Origin: PNNG01 sp046291695
GTDB lineage: Bacteria; Bacteroidota; Bacteroidia; UBA7662
Assembly (NCBI GenBank): GCA_046291695.1
Contig: JBKBSO010000014.1
Span: 37,975 to 101,974 of the forward strand
DNA: 64,000 nt
Direction: 5' to 3'
In this document: one piece after another, positions 19,753-28,365 of the stretch
How positions within the stretch are numbered: position 1 is the stretch's first letter
Layout: every line of letters begins with the position of its first letter
The notes under the pieces: model-generated
The model's input: only the letters and a program-made list of their open reading frames with translations
The model's database searches: none
What the model was told of the DNA's origin: nothing
Position numbers and translations under genes: made by a program

Positions 19753-21849
19753 TTAGTAAAACATGTGACGATTATCTTCTTGCTTTACGAGCTCCTTTTT
19801 CGCATTAAATGCCTCTCCTGCACGAGCCCCAAGCTGGTTGCGCATGCTTTCTTTGGTGCCAGTAATATCGGCATTGGCATCAGGCTCGGTGAAGTTATCA
19901 ACCAGCACCACATATACCCCGCGCTCTCCTTGGACCGGCTTGCTGAGCTTACCTGCTTCGAGGCTAAACATCACCCCTGTTAAGCGTGGCTCGCGGCCTA
20001 CGCCTGCCAGGAAGTTGCCCTGAAAGCTTGCATTGCTGATATTCTGTACTACCCCTTCAACGGCTTTGGCTATCGCTTCAATATCCGTTTGATCGCCAGC
20101 GGCCTGAAAACGTTCTTTCAGTTGTGCGGCCTTCTTATCGCGCTTTACCTTGGCTTCTACCTCAGCGCGAACCTCCTCAAATGGTTTAGTACCTTTTGCC
20201 GAAACCTTCACCAGGGCAGCTACCACGTATTTATCTTCCATTTCAAAAACCGAACTAAGGTCTCCGCTTTTTGAACGAAATGCCCAACGAACCATTTCGC
20301 GCGAATTTGGAAGGGCGCCTATGCTACGGTCAGCAATACGAATCGACTCAGCCGAACGCTTCACCAGGCCCTGCTCTTCAATCTCGCGCTCAAAATCTTC
20401 GGCATTTTTAACCTTGCTCAAAAATTTACTTGCACGGGCATAAACATCACGATAGGTTTCGGTAGTAGGCTCAATCATATTGGCAATCGTAGCAAACTTG
20501 GCTACTTCTCTGCGACCCTTTTGATCGGTAATGTTGATGATGTGCCAACCGAAATCTGACTTCACCAATACCATATCCCCTTTTTTGCCTTCAAAGCAGG
20601 CATCATTAAATGGCTTCACCATCATGCCCTCAGCAAAAAAGCCCAAATCACCCCCTTTTTCAGCTGAACCAGGATCTTCACTATTGGCACGAGCCAAGGC
20701 ATCGAAGTTACCCCGCTTGGCCAACTGCAGCAAACTATCGGCACGATTACGGGCGGCTTCCTCTTCTTCACCCTCTTTCTGACGGATAAGAATATGACGT
20801 GCCTTCACAGAATCGGGGCGACTGCTACGGGCAATCATCTTCGTCATTTTGAAATAATCGCCCTCGCGATACACTTCACTCACCGCATTAAGTTCGCCTG
20901 AGTTGAACATCATCCGCTGTACTTCGGAACTCAATGCCGCCTCGGCCACATAGTTCTCGTCAAATGGCAAATCAGAATTCAAGCTCACAAACATCGAATC
21001 GTTGGTGGTAGCCAAAAACTGCTCACGCAGTTCTGAAACCTTACGCATGGCCCGCAGCTCATCATCTTCGCTGGCTTTGATGTCGAAAACCAAATAATCG
21101 ATGCCTCTGATTTCTTCTTTACTCTCAAAGTCCTTGAGGTTATTGTTGTACCAAGCCTTGAGCTCTTTATCACTTACCGTTACTGTGCTGTCTGCAATTA
21201 AGGCATAATCGAGCAATACAAAACGGCCGTTTGCCTGACGCGCAGTGCCATTGTATTGCTTGCGCGCAAAAAACGCCGGCACATACAGCCCTTTGCTTAT
21301 CAGGTTATTGTACTTCTGGCTTTCGCGGTCCGATCGAATATACTTTTCAAAATTGAACCAACGACGTTGAATGTCTTCCGGCTGCTCATCGAGATTGCGC
21401 AAAAACTGAATCACCTGGTTACGATCGAACTCCCCCGTTTGCGGATTCGAAAATGCCTGACGCACCGATGCATTAATGTTGGTTCCTTGCACCATATCGT
21501 ACAACTCCTCGCCTGAAACCGACAAACCCAAGCGGGCATAAGCATTGCCCATGATTTTTTCACGAACCAACTCATTCCATACCTGATCGCGAAGCATGCT
21601 AATGGTAGCCTCGTCTAATCGATCCTGGTTGGTATTGACCTTATAGTTCTCTATGGCGTCGGCCACTCGGGTTTCGAAAAATTGAATACCTATTTCTTCC
21701 CCATCAATTTCTCCAACAGTATTGGCCGATGAACCGGCAAACATGCTGTTGCTGCTAAATACATCCATTAAAAGGAATGAAGCAATGGCCAAACCTATAA
21801 TGACCACCATAAGGCCCGCTCTATCGCGTATTTTCGTAATGACTGACAT
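19753..21849 (-). CDS. PpiD/SurA-like periplasmic chaperone with PPIC domain
   Basis: A 698-residue protein with one N-terminal transmembrane helix (about 12-30) and no cleavage site, the PpiD topology: inner-membrane anchored, facing the periplasm. SurA-N-like helices cover about 40-200. One clear parvulin domain lies around residues 340-450 (K-A-R-H-I-L-I, D-P-G-S-A-x-x-G-G-D-L-G-F-F, F-G-W-H-I-I). A second parvulin-like region further down is degenerate. Such proteins help fold outer-membrane and secreted proteins, plausible beside so many T9SS cargo and barrel genes. It is transcribed alone or leads into nothing downstream because of the hairpin at 19703-19723. Confidence 0.9.
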   Translation of the reverse strand: MSVITKIRDRAGLMVVIIGLAIASFLLMDVFSSNSMFAGSSANTVGEIDGEEIGIQFFETRVADAIENYKVNTNQDRLDEATISMLRDQVWNELVREKIMGNAYARLGLSVSGEELYDMVQGTNINASVRQAFSNPQTGEFDRNQVIQFLRNLDEQPEDIQRRWFNFEKYIRSDRESQKYNNLISKGLYVPAFFARKQYNGTARQANGRFVLLDYALIADSTVTVSDKELKAWYNNNLKDFESKEEIRGIDYLVFDIKASEDDELRAMRKVSELREQFLATTNDSMFVSLNSDLPFDENYVAEAALSSEVQRMMFNSGELNAVSEVYREGDYFKMTKMIARSSRPDSVKARHILIRQKEGEEEEAARNRADSLLQLAKRGNFDALARANSEDPGSAEKGGDLGFFAEGMMVKPFNDACFEGKKGDMVLVKSDFGWHIINITDQKGRREVAKFATIANMIEPTTETYRDVYARASKFLSKVKNAEDFEREIEEQGLVKRSAESIRIADRSIGALPNSREMVRWAFRSKSGDLSSVFEMEDKYVVAALVKVSAKGTKPFEEVRAEVEAKVKRDKKAAQLKERFQAAGDQTDIEAIAKAVEGVVQNISNASFQGNFLAGVGREPRLTGVMFSLEAGKLSKPVQGERGVYVVLVDNFTEPDANADITGTKESMRNQLGARAGEAFNAKKELVKQEDNRHMFY

Positions 21850-21880
21850 CTAATTCGTCTGATTTATAAAAGTTATCGCG

Positions 21881-21888
21881 CAAAAATA
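21881..21888 (-). promoter_or_regulatory. -7 box for the PpiD/SurA-like gene
   Basis: TATTTTTG on the minus strand matches TAnnTTTG and lies about 31 bases before the start codon at 21849. A TTGA sits 18 bases further upstream as a weak -33 element. Confidence 0.55.
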
Positions 21889-21929
21889 AAGTTTCGCATG
21901 AGAATTTCAACCCTGTTGAAGATAATAGC

Positions 21930-23231
21930 TTAATCTATCCCTTGATTTTTAAGCAAACGTACCGTTTCGATGCGGGTTTCGCTTACCCCTAAAATAATCA
22001 TACTGAAGCCCGGAATCTCTATCAACTCGTTCGTTTCGGGTATCGATTGATGATGTTCGTAAATCAACCCACCCAAAGTTTCATAGTCACCTTCGGGCAA
22101 ATTTAATTTATAAGTATCGTTCAGATAATCCACTTCGTGCCTTGCCGAGAAGATAAATTCGTTTTCAGAAAGCTGCTTTTCCACCAAATCATCCACGTCG
22201 TGCTCGTCTTCAATCTCACCAAATATCTCTTCAATAAGGTCTTCCACAGTAACAATACCGCTGGTGCCTCCAAACTCATCAACCACCAAGGCAATACTTT
22301 TACGATCAGTATTGAATTGTTTAAGCAAAAGCATGGCCGACATGGTTTCGGGTACAATCATTACCGGAAGGGTAACCGAAGCAATATTTTCGGGTCGGTT
22401 AATAACCGCCTGAAAGTGTACATAGCCGATAATGTTATCGATGCTGTCTTCGTAAACCAAAATTTTTGAGTGTTCTGCTTCGGCAAAAAGGGCAATGAGG
22501 CTGTCTACACTTTCGTCTTTACTAATGGCCACAATTTCGGTTCGGTGCACCATACATTCACGCACTTTTACCTCGGTAAAATAAAGGGCGTTTTGGAAAT
22601 AGTTTAAATCCACTTCCTGACTTCCATTTTGTTCTTCCTGTTTATTCTCCTGCACCAGATAATCGAGGTCATGTTTTCCGAAAACCGGACTATTCTCTTC
22701 GATTTGTATGCCAAACACCAACTTCAAAAATCCATTGGCCATACGCACTACAAGCCACACTAAAGGATAAAAAAGGTAGTAAAAAACCTGCATGGGCAGG
22801 GCGAAAACAAATATCAAACGGTCGGCATGCAAACGGAATACCGATTTGGGGATAAATTCACCAACCAGTAACACCAAAGCTGTGGAAATGATGGTTTGTA
22901 AGCTCAACAACAGCAGGCTACCGCTGGCTTCGGCATTTTGGGGCAAATAAGATTGAATTAATGGCTCCAGCCAAAGTGCCATCATAGAACCATACACCAC
23001 CAAGGCAATATTGTTCCCTACCAAAATGGCACCGATATAATCCGAAGGCTTTTTGAAAAAACCGGCAATTAATCGGGCATTCAGAATACCTTGCTTGCTT
23101 TTAAGCTCAACCCTGAATTTGTTGGCCGAAAAAAAAGCAATCTCCATGCCCGAAAAAAAGGCAGAGAGCAATAAACTGGTAGCAATGATGAGGCCTAGTT
23201 GCACAATAAAAATTCGCTCAAAGATAACCAA
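21930..23231 (-). CDS. CNNM/CorC-type hemolysin-family membrane protein
   Basis: A 433-residue protein with a DUF21/CNNM membrane domain (three to four helices, beginning L-L-S-A-F-F-S-G-M-E-I-A-F), a CBS pair (about 200-330) and a C-terminal CorC/HlyC domain. V-V-D-E-F-G-G-T-S-G-I-V-T is the classic CBS2 motif. Relatives transport or sense Mg2+/Co2+; the old name hemolysin is misleading. The first in-frame start is TTG at 23231, 6 bases after the lptC stop; a GTG at 23204 would give an N-terminus closer to the family norm. It is co-oriented with lptC. Confidence 0.9.
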   Translation of the reverse strand: MVIFERIFIVQLGLIIATSLLLSAFFSGMEIAFFSANKFRVELKSKQGILNARLIAGFFKKPSDYIGAILVGNNIALVVYGSMMALWLEPLIQSYLPQNAEASGSLLLLSLQTIISTALVLLVGEFIPKSVFRLHADRLIFVFALPMQVFYYLFYPLVWLVVRMANGFLKLVFGIQIEENSPVFGKHDLDYLVQENKQEEQNGSQEVDLNYFQNALYFTEVKVRECMVHRTEIVAISKDESVDSLIALFAEAEHSKILVYEDSIDNIIGYVHFQAVINRPENIASVTLPVMIVPETMSAMLLLKQFNTDRKSIALVVDEFGGTSGIVTVEDLIEEIFGEIEDEHDVDDLVEKQLSENEFIFSARHEVDYLNDTYKLNLPEGDYETLGGLIYEHHQSIPETNELIEIPGFSMIILGVSETRIETVRLLKNQGID

Positions 23232-23237
23232 TTGCCA

Positions 23238-23768
23238 TCACTCCTCATCGAGCAATGAAATCGTACCCCGGATATTGAGAATTTTGTATCGGGTAAAATT
23301 CTGATTCGATTCCAAACCATCGCCAAAAATGATTTCATCCGGTCGTACAATACGCACAAATTCATCGCTGTAAATGCGCTCTTCCGATTCTAACCAAACC
23401 AACTTTTCGGTATATAAGGTGTCGCCCAACTCATTCACTACCACCACATTGCCGTGCGCCTCCATGAGCCCGCTTTTCGGATACTGTATGGCCCGATTGG
23501 CTGTAAGCACACTGTTTTGATTGCCTTCGCCATCAAAAAAAAGCGCCCTGATTCCTTCAGGCATCTCCGTGTAGGGATTATCTCCCGGTGTCCGAATCAT
23601 CAGCGGTGCTGTTATCCGGGTTTTTATCACGGCCGAGTCTGAATAAATCAGGGTCACCTCGCGGCCTGTTTCCTTTTGATAATCCTCATTTGAGGCAAAC
23701 TTCTGTAAACTCTCCTCCGAGTTTCCACAAGCCGTCAAAATTAGCAGCAGGCCAATAAGTCTGTACAT
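23238..23768 (-). CDS. lptC: LPS export protein LptC
   Basis: A 176-residue protein with a lipobox-like N-terminus (L-I-L-T-A-C near residue 15), followed by a beta-jellyroll pattern with G-x-x-x-E-x-x-G-N-V-V-V around residues 100-112, typical of LptC/LptA folds. LptC passes lipopolysaccharide from LptB2FG to the LptA bridge. The lipid anchor in place of a transmembrane helix is common in Bacteroidota. It lies between the TPR gene and the CNNM gene with small gaps, as in many genomes of the phylum. Confidence 0.85.
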   Translation of the reverse strand: MYRLIGLLLILTACGNSEESLQKFASNEDYQKETGREVTLIYSDSAVIKTRITAPLMIRTPGDNPYTEMPEGIRALFFDGEGNQNSVLTANRAIQYPKSGLMEAHGNVVVVNELGDTLYTEKLVWLESEERIYSDEFVRIVRPDEIIFGDGLESNQNFTRYKILNIRGTISLLDEE

Positions 23769-23776
23769 CGCTCCTG

Positions 23777-25120
23777 TTAATCGGAACTGCGAACGGTTGT
23801 TGACTCACCAATCCAGCAGCCCACAGCGTAACTGCTGCCTTTGCTGATGTTGCTGAAGAACAGGTTTTCGGTGCTCGGAAAATAGGCTGCATATTTGGTG
23901 ATTTTGGCCAATGCTTCCTCCGCCATAGACGGGTCTATGGCACGTGCACGCTGGTACTTATCTACAGCAGCCCAATACACCGATTGCGCCTCTATTCCGC
24001 TTCCGCACTGGTTGTAGCTGGCCGCATACAAATCACCAATAAACATGATGGGCTTACCCCAGTTTGGCATCAAACGGGCTGCTTCCTGTGCTAATTGCCG
24101 AGCACGGGCAAACTGCTTGTTGCTGCTGTACAAAGTGGCAAAATCATAATTGTACTGTGCCTTAATTGAATCGTTTTCAGCTTCCTGAATCGCTTTCTGA
24201 TAGTACTCTGCCGCTCTATTGATGTTATCGTTTTGCTGGAACCTGCGCGCTAAAACATGCGCAAGACGGGCATTTGGCGTTTCCTTATACTTGGCCACAG
24301 CCACATCGATAAACAAATCTTTGTCAGAACAACCCTTACTCAACAACAAACTAAAAATCAAATCGCGCAAATCTTTGTTTGCTGGATCATTACGGTACTT
24401 ATCGCCAAAAAGGGCAATGATTTCATCACAATCTTTGATGATATTTCCAGCCAAATCGGCATCAATACTTTGCTTGCTTTCGGCAAACTTATCGGCATTA
24501 TTGCCCTCATTGATGTTGTAATCAACAATTTTGGTCAACTTATCGTAAATATCCAGGATTTGTTCTTTGCTTAATTTTCCAGAAGCAAACTCTTTGAGCG
24601 CCACCTTAAAATAATAGGATATCACAAAGAACTCCGTACTATTACCACCCAATTCTACCGAACGGGCGAAGGTGTTCAGCACATCGGTATTGGGTTCAGG
24701 GCGATAACTTAGCATATCCACCCCTAAACGACCTATGGCATTGCCCGCACTTTTTTCGAAGTTGGCAGCACGCACCTCATAAATCATAAAGAGTGTATCG
24801 ATAAGTGCCTTTTTCCGGGCAGCATCCTTTTCGATGGAGATAAAGTGCTTGTACATGGCTACGCCATCTACATGGGTTTGCTCGCGCGCACAAGGGGCAT
24901 CACCAAAAACTGCTAACCAAGCTTGATAAGCAGCATCATAATTCTTTTGCTTAAAATACTCGCGGTAAACCGAAATGTTCTCGATGGTTTTTACGCTATC
25001 TGTACCCCATTTTTGCTCGCATTTGGGCTCAATGCCTTGCGCATGCAATTGACTTCCGCCGAATAATACCGCCAGCATCAGCAAACTGCCTGTTGTCCAT
25101 TTTTGAATCATCGTTTTCAT
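23777..25120 (-). CDS. Secreted TPR-repeat protein
   Basis: A 447-residue protein with a signal peptide (cleavage near L-H-A-Q, residue 28). Helical pairs of the tetratricopeptide type are visible, most clearly the A-E-Y-Y-Q-K-A-I-Q-E-A unit (about 310-340) and those following. The C-terminus has two cysteines in G-C-W-I-G-E. No enzyme motif is seen; periplasmic TPR proteins act as scaffolds. The start at 25120 (ATG after GAGG) was preferred over 25138, which would overlap the upstream stop by 8 bases. Similar proteins lie beside the FadL-like gene in relatives, suggesting a shared envelope role. Confidence 0.75.
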   Translation of the reverse strand: MKTMIQKWTTGSLLMLAVLFGGSQLHAQGIEPKCEQKWGTDSVKTIENISVYREYFKQKNYDAAYQAWLAVFGDAPCAREQTHVDGVAMYKHFISIEKDAARKKALIDTLFMIYEVRAANFEKSAGNAIGRLGVDMLSYRPEPNTDVLNTFARSVELGGNSTEFFVISYYFKVALKEFASGKLSKEQILDIYDKLTKIVDYNINEGNNADKFAESKQSIDADLAGNIIKDCDEIIALFGDKYRNDPANKDLRDLIFSLLLSKGCSDKDLFIDVAVAKYKETPNARLAHVLARRFQQNDNINRAAEYYQKAIQEAENDSIKAQYNYDFATLYSSNKQFARARQLAQEAARLMPNWGKPIMFIGDLYAASYNQCGSGIEAQSVYWAAVDKYQRARAIDPSMAEEALAKITKYAAYFPSTENLFFSNISKGSSYAVGCWIGESTTVRSSD

Positions 25121-25130
25121 AACCTCTATT

Positions 25131-26441
25131 TTAATCATATTTTCTTTTTATAAACCAACGGTCGTTAAGCGTAAAGCCCAAGGTCATTCTCACGTACCTT
25201 TCACGAACCAATCCCTGATTTAAGCTTCCCCGCTGCCCTAACTCGGCCGTAAAATTAATGTATGGGCGCGACATCATTCGTCGGGTAGGTATCCCTACTC
25301 CAAAGGTCATGCCAAGCTCACTCACCTGCTGATCGCGCAACACCAACATGCCCGTATGATATCGTAAACCAGCCCGGTAACGAATGGTTTTGAAAAAGGC
25401 CCCATCGCCAATCGCATCGTACTTGGGGGTGTACTGAAAACCTGCTGCAAATTGCATACTGTTTTGCAAGGAGTCGGGACGTCCAAACTGTGAAAAATCC
25501 GACCAATTGGTATATTTCGCTTCCAAGGCGCCCACAAATTTGTTTTCGACGCTGTATTGGAGCCCAAAAGCCAGCGCTAGGGGCAAGTTGATATCCCCTT
25601 CAATGCCCGACTGATTGGCCACCGTGTCGCGTACGCGGATGGCCGTACCAACATAAGTAAATCGCTCGGCAACAAAATTGTTGGTAGCCCCTATGGCAGC
25701 CGGTAGCTCGGCAACGAGTCCGACGCTGATGGCCCTGCCCGATTTTCCTTTAGGCTTGAGTGCTTTCCGGTATTGCATGCCCAGGCTAAAGCTCAAATCG
25801 TTCACCTTTACCTGATCGGTAACCCGCACATTAAACAAAAACAAAGAGTCGGGATTAGGATAAATAAATAGGCGTTCCTGATTGATGGTACCAAACAAAT
25901 AATTCACCGTAAGGCCTAAGTGAAAGCCTTTTCCTAATGCAAATCCATTACTCCAGCTTACCTGATTAATTCCTCCCCTTCCGTTATAGTCTTCGCGCCA
26001 GTTTCCGAAAGAGGAATCAACCTGCGAGCTGATGTTGTAATTGGTAAAGGCATAAGGTTGAAAGCCGATAGCTGTACCCCACCTGGAGCTCACCGGGAAG
26101 CCAAGCATGGCATAACCCAGGTTGAAGCTCGAGCGGTATTGTGATGCCGAATTGGACTGCAGGCGTGCGATATTCCCGATGGTTCCAAACTCAATATTGG
26201 TGAGCTTCAGATCAGATAAAGAAGCCGGGTTGCCCAGGTTTAGTGAAGCACTATCGTAAAAAGTGGTGGTAATACCTCCCATGGCCCGGTGCTGGGCAAG
26301 GGAAAAAGGCTGTAAATCACCCAAGCCGAAGCGCGAATAGGGAGAACCAAAGTTTTCTGCCTGCGCATGGGCGCGGGTAGTACAGAGCAGCAGCGCCAGG
26401 ATGGCGATTGCGCAAAAGAAAAATTGTTTAATGTAAGGCAT
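25131..26441 (-). CDS. Outer-membrane beta-barrel protein, uncharacterised
   Basis: A 436-residue protein with signal peptide (cleavage near A-H-A-Q, residue 27), then N-F-G-S-P-Y-S-R-F-G-L-G-D, a conserved opening in Bacteroidota outer-membrane proteins with a PorV/FadL-like look. The remainder alternates polar and hydrophobic residues with frequent aromatic ends, as in barrels of about 14 strands. Substrate unknown. The start at 26441 was preferred because the signal peptide begins there; this overlaps coaX by 14 bases. It shares a transcript with birA-coaX upstream and the TPR gene downstream. Confidence 0.75.
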   Translation of the reverse strand: MPYIKQFFFCAIAILALLLCTTRAHAQAENFGSPYSRFGLGDLQPFSLAQHRAMGGITTTFYDSASLNLGNPASLSDLKLTNIEFGTIGNIARLQSNSASQYRSSFNLGYAMLGFPVSSRWGTAIGFQPYAFTNYNISSQVDSSFGNWREDYNGRGGINQVSWSNGFALGKGFHLGLTVNYLFGTINQERLFIYPNPDSLFLFNVRVTDQVKVNDLSFSLGMQYRKALKPKGKSGRAISVGLVAELPAAIGATNNFVAERFTYVGTAIRVRDTVANQSGIEGDINLPLALAFGLQYSVENKFVGALEAKYTNWSDFSQFGRPDSLQNSMQFAAGFQYTPKYDAIGDGAFFKTIRYRAGLRYHTGMLVLRDQQVSELGMTFGVGIPTRRMMSRPYINFTAELGQRGSLNQGLVRERYVRMTLGFTLNDRWFIKRKYD

Positions 26442-27144
26442 GCAGGCCGTATAACGCCAAATTTGGCTCGGCAAATATGCGGCTATCGATCCGCTTTTCA
26501 AAAAATTCGGCGTCTCCGCCTGATAAAATTATCGTTAATTCACTTAATATCAAGCCAAATTGGGCAATCCGACCGTTTAATTCGCTGCTGATACCCGCCA
26601 TTACGCCACTTTGCATGGCCTCAAAAGTATTACGCCCGTATGACAATGGCGCTTCGGGCATCTGTACCCTTGGCAAACGAGCAGTAAGGCGGTGCATGGC
26701 TTCCCATCGCATGTGCATGCCCGGACTGATATCCCCACCCAAATGCTCCCCGGCTGCATTCACCAGGTCGTAGGTAATGCAGCTACCCATGCCAATAATG
26801 AGTTTATTCTGGTTGGGAAATAGCTTGTTGGCTCCGTGAATGAGCATTTTTCGATCGCTGCCCAAGGTTTCGACTTGCTGGTATTGGGAGCTGAATGGCA
26901 GTTTTGAGTGGGCATTAAACACCTGCAACTGTTCAATGCCTTTGCTTTTCAGCACAACAGCCAGCTCTTCTTCATTAATGCTTACCGACATCAGGGTAGC
27001 CACCTTTACTTCGGGCCGCAGCGCCATACGACGCCAATCGGCCAAAGGCAATTGCGCTACCGAAACCAACTGATCTTCGTTGAACAAGCCCAATTTGAGC
27101 CGGGTGTTGCCCGCGTCGATGGTATAGATATAGTGCTCAGCCAT
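26428..27144 (-). CDS. coaX: Type III pantothenate kinase CoaX
   Basis: A 238-residue ATP-dependent kinase for the first step of coenzyme A synthesis. The phosphate-binding D-A-G-N-T-R-L-K-L-G motif starts at residue 10. The G-M-G-S-C-I-T-Y-D motif (around 120) and G-G-D-I-S-P-G-M (about 138) match type III kinases, as does the short length. It overlaps birA by 8 bases and the outer-membrane protein gene by 14 bases. The birA-coaX pairing is common and joins two cofactor genes. Confidence 0.95.
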   Translation of the reverse strand: MAEHYIYTIDAGNTRLKLGLFNEDQLVSVAQLPLADWRRMALRPEVKVATLMSVSINEEELAVVLKSKGIEQLQVFNAHSKLPFSSQYQQVETLGSDRKMLIHGANKLFPNQNKLIIGMGSCITYDLVNAAGEHLGGDISPGMHMRWEAMHRLTARLPRVQMPEAPLSYGRNTFEAMQSGVMAGISSELNGRIAQFGLILSELTIILSGGDAEFFEKRIDSRIFAEPNLALYGLHALH

Positions 27145-27904
27145 CGAACCTGAAAATAATTTCTTTATTGTTCATGGCCATACGTCCGTACGGACCATCG
27201 AGAATCAAGTACCCTTGTGCATCCACGTCCACAATCACCGCTTTTATCAATTGGTTCTGATATTCAAAGCTACGGCTCTCACCAAAGCCAAGCAAGCGCT
27301 CGAGGTATTCGGCATGTTGCTGCACGCGCAACCCAAGTTTGAGTTCCGTCAAGCGTTTGCTCAATTTATCGAACAGCAATTCGGCCAGGGCATCTAGCTT
27401 ATAAAATTGCCCACTTATACTGGTAAAAGAACAGGCGTTGCTGATGGCATGTCCGAAATAGGCCTGGTTAATATTTAATCCGATGCCCACTACCGACTCA
27501 CAGAGTAAATTGCCCTGAATGGTATTTTCGATGAGGATGCCACCCAATTTTTTATCGCCATAATAAATATCATTGGGCCATTTGAGTTGCACACGGTTAC
27601 CCAGGTAAAGTCGTGCAAAATCGCAAACGGCCAAGGAGACTGCCACATTCAGGGCAAATTGTTTACCGGCTTCAAGAAAAGAAGGCCTGAGGTAGCAGGA
27701 GCTTAACAAATTGGCCCCGGCTTCGCTTTCCCAGCGGGCATTGCCCTGTCCCTTTCCTTTGCGTTGGAAGGCGGCCAATACAGCTGTACCTTCGGCCAAA
27801 CCTTTGGCAGCCATGTTCCAAATGAGGTCATTGGTGCTGTCGGTTTCGTCGCAAAGTATCAGAGGTTCTCCGATCTGAATCTGGTTAGCGATATGCTTGT
27901 GCAA
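27137..27904 (-). CDS. birA: Biotin--[acetyl-CoA-carboxylase] ligase BirA
   Basis: A 255-residue biotin protein ligase without the N-terminal DNA-binding domain, so it is an enzyme only and not a biotin repressor. The adenylate motif reads G-K-G-Q-G-N-A-R-W-E-S (variant of G-R-G-R-x-G-R-x-W) and the ATP/biotin loop is L-K-W-P-N-D-I-Y-Y. The apparent start is TTG at 27904; no ATG precedes the conserved core, and a TAnnTTTG box ends 21 bases upstream, which supports that start. It reads divergently from rsfS. Confidence 0.93.
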   Translation of the reverse strand: MHKHIANQIQIGEPLILCDETDSTNDLIWNMAAKGLAEGTAVLAAFQRKGKGQGNARWESEAGANLLSSCYLRPSFLEAGKQFALNVAVSLAVCDFARLYLGNRVQLKWPNDIYYGDKKLGGILIENTIQGNLLCESVVGIGLNINQAYFGHAISNACSFTSISGQFYKLDALAELLFDKLSKRLTELKLGLRVQQHAEYLERLLGFGESRSFEYQNQLIKAVIVDVDAQGYLILDGPYGRMAMNNKEIIFRFDG

Positions 27905-27914
27905 AAGAAATCAG

Positions 27915-27932
27915 TACTTTTGCACAAAAGTA
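27915..27932. promoter_or_regulatory. Divergent double promoter between birA and rsfS
   Basis: TACTTTTG at 27915-27922 (plus) and the same octamer on the minus strand (27932-27925) both match TAnnTTTG, separated by CA. The arms form an 8-bp inverted repeat. The plus box lies 20 bases before the rsfS ATG, the minus box 20 bases before the birA TTG. Confidence 0.65.
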
Positions 27933-27942
27933 ATCAAAACGA

Positions 27943-28305
27943 ATGTCGAATGCACCCCAGGCCAGTGGCGCCTTACACGAGCTCATCATCCACGGAATTC
28001 AGGAAAAAAAAGGCAAAGACATTACTTTGCTCGATATGCGTGGTATTCATGACCGTGTTGCCGATTTTTTTGTGGTTTGCCAGGCCGAATCAACCACACA
28101 GGTAAAAGCCATTGCCGATTCTATTGAAGAGGAAGTTAAAAAACAACTACAGGAAAGGCCCTTGAGCGTTGAAGGCCGCGAAAATGCCCAGTGGATACTG
28201 CTTGACTATGGTGATGTAGTTGCCCATGTCTTTCAACCACAGGCCCGCGAGTTTTACGCCATTGAAGATTTGTGGAACGATGCGCTCCGCGAAGACATTG
28301 GCTGA
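27943..28305 (+). CDS. rsfS: Ribosomal silencing factor RsfS
   Basis: A 120-residue member of the RsfS/YbeB/Iojap family, which binds L14 of the large subunit and prevents joining of subunits when nutrients are low. The D-M-R-G-I-H-D-R-V-A-D-F-F-V-V-C core, W-I-L-L-D-Y-G-D-V-V-A-H-V-F and R-E-F-Y-A-I-E-D-L-W near the end are typical. It is the first gene of the rsfS-ftsH run and is preceded by a TAnnTTTG box. Confidence 0.95.
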   Translation: MSNAPQASGALHELIIHGIQEKKGKDITLLDMRGIHDRVADFFVVCQAESTTQVKAIADSIEEEVKKQLQERPLSVEGRENAQWILLDYGDVVAHVFQPQAREFYAIEDLWNDALREDIG

Positions 28306-28365
28306 TTCTGCCTGAATTAAACTTTTCTACCCGGCATCACGTTTACACCACACTGAAACAAGACG

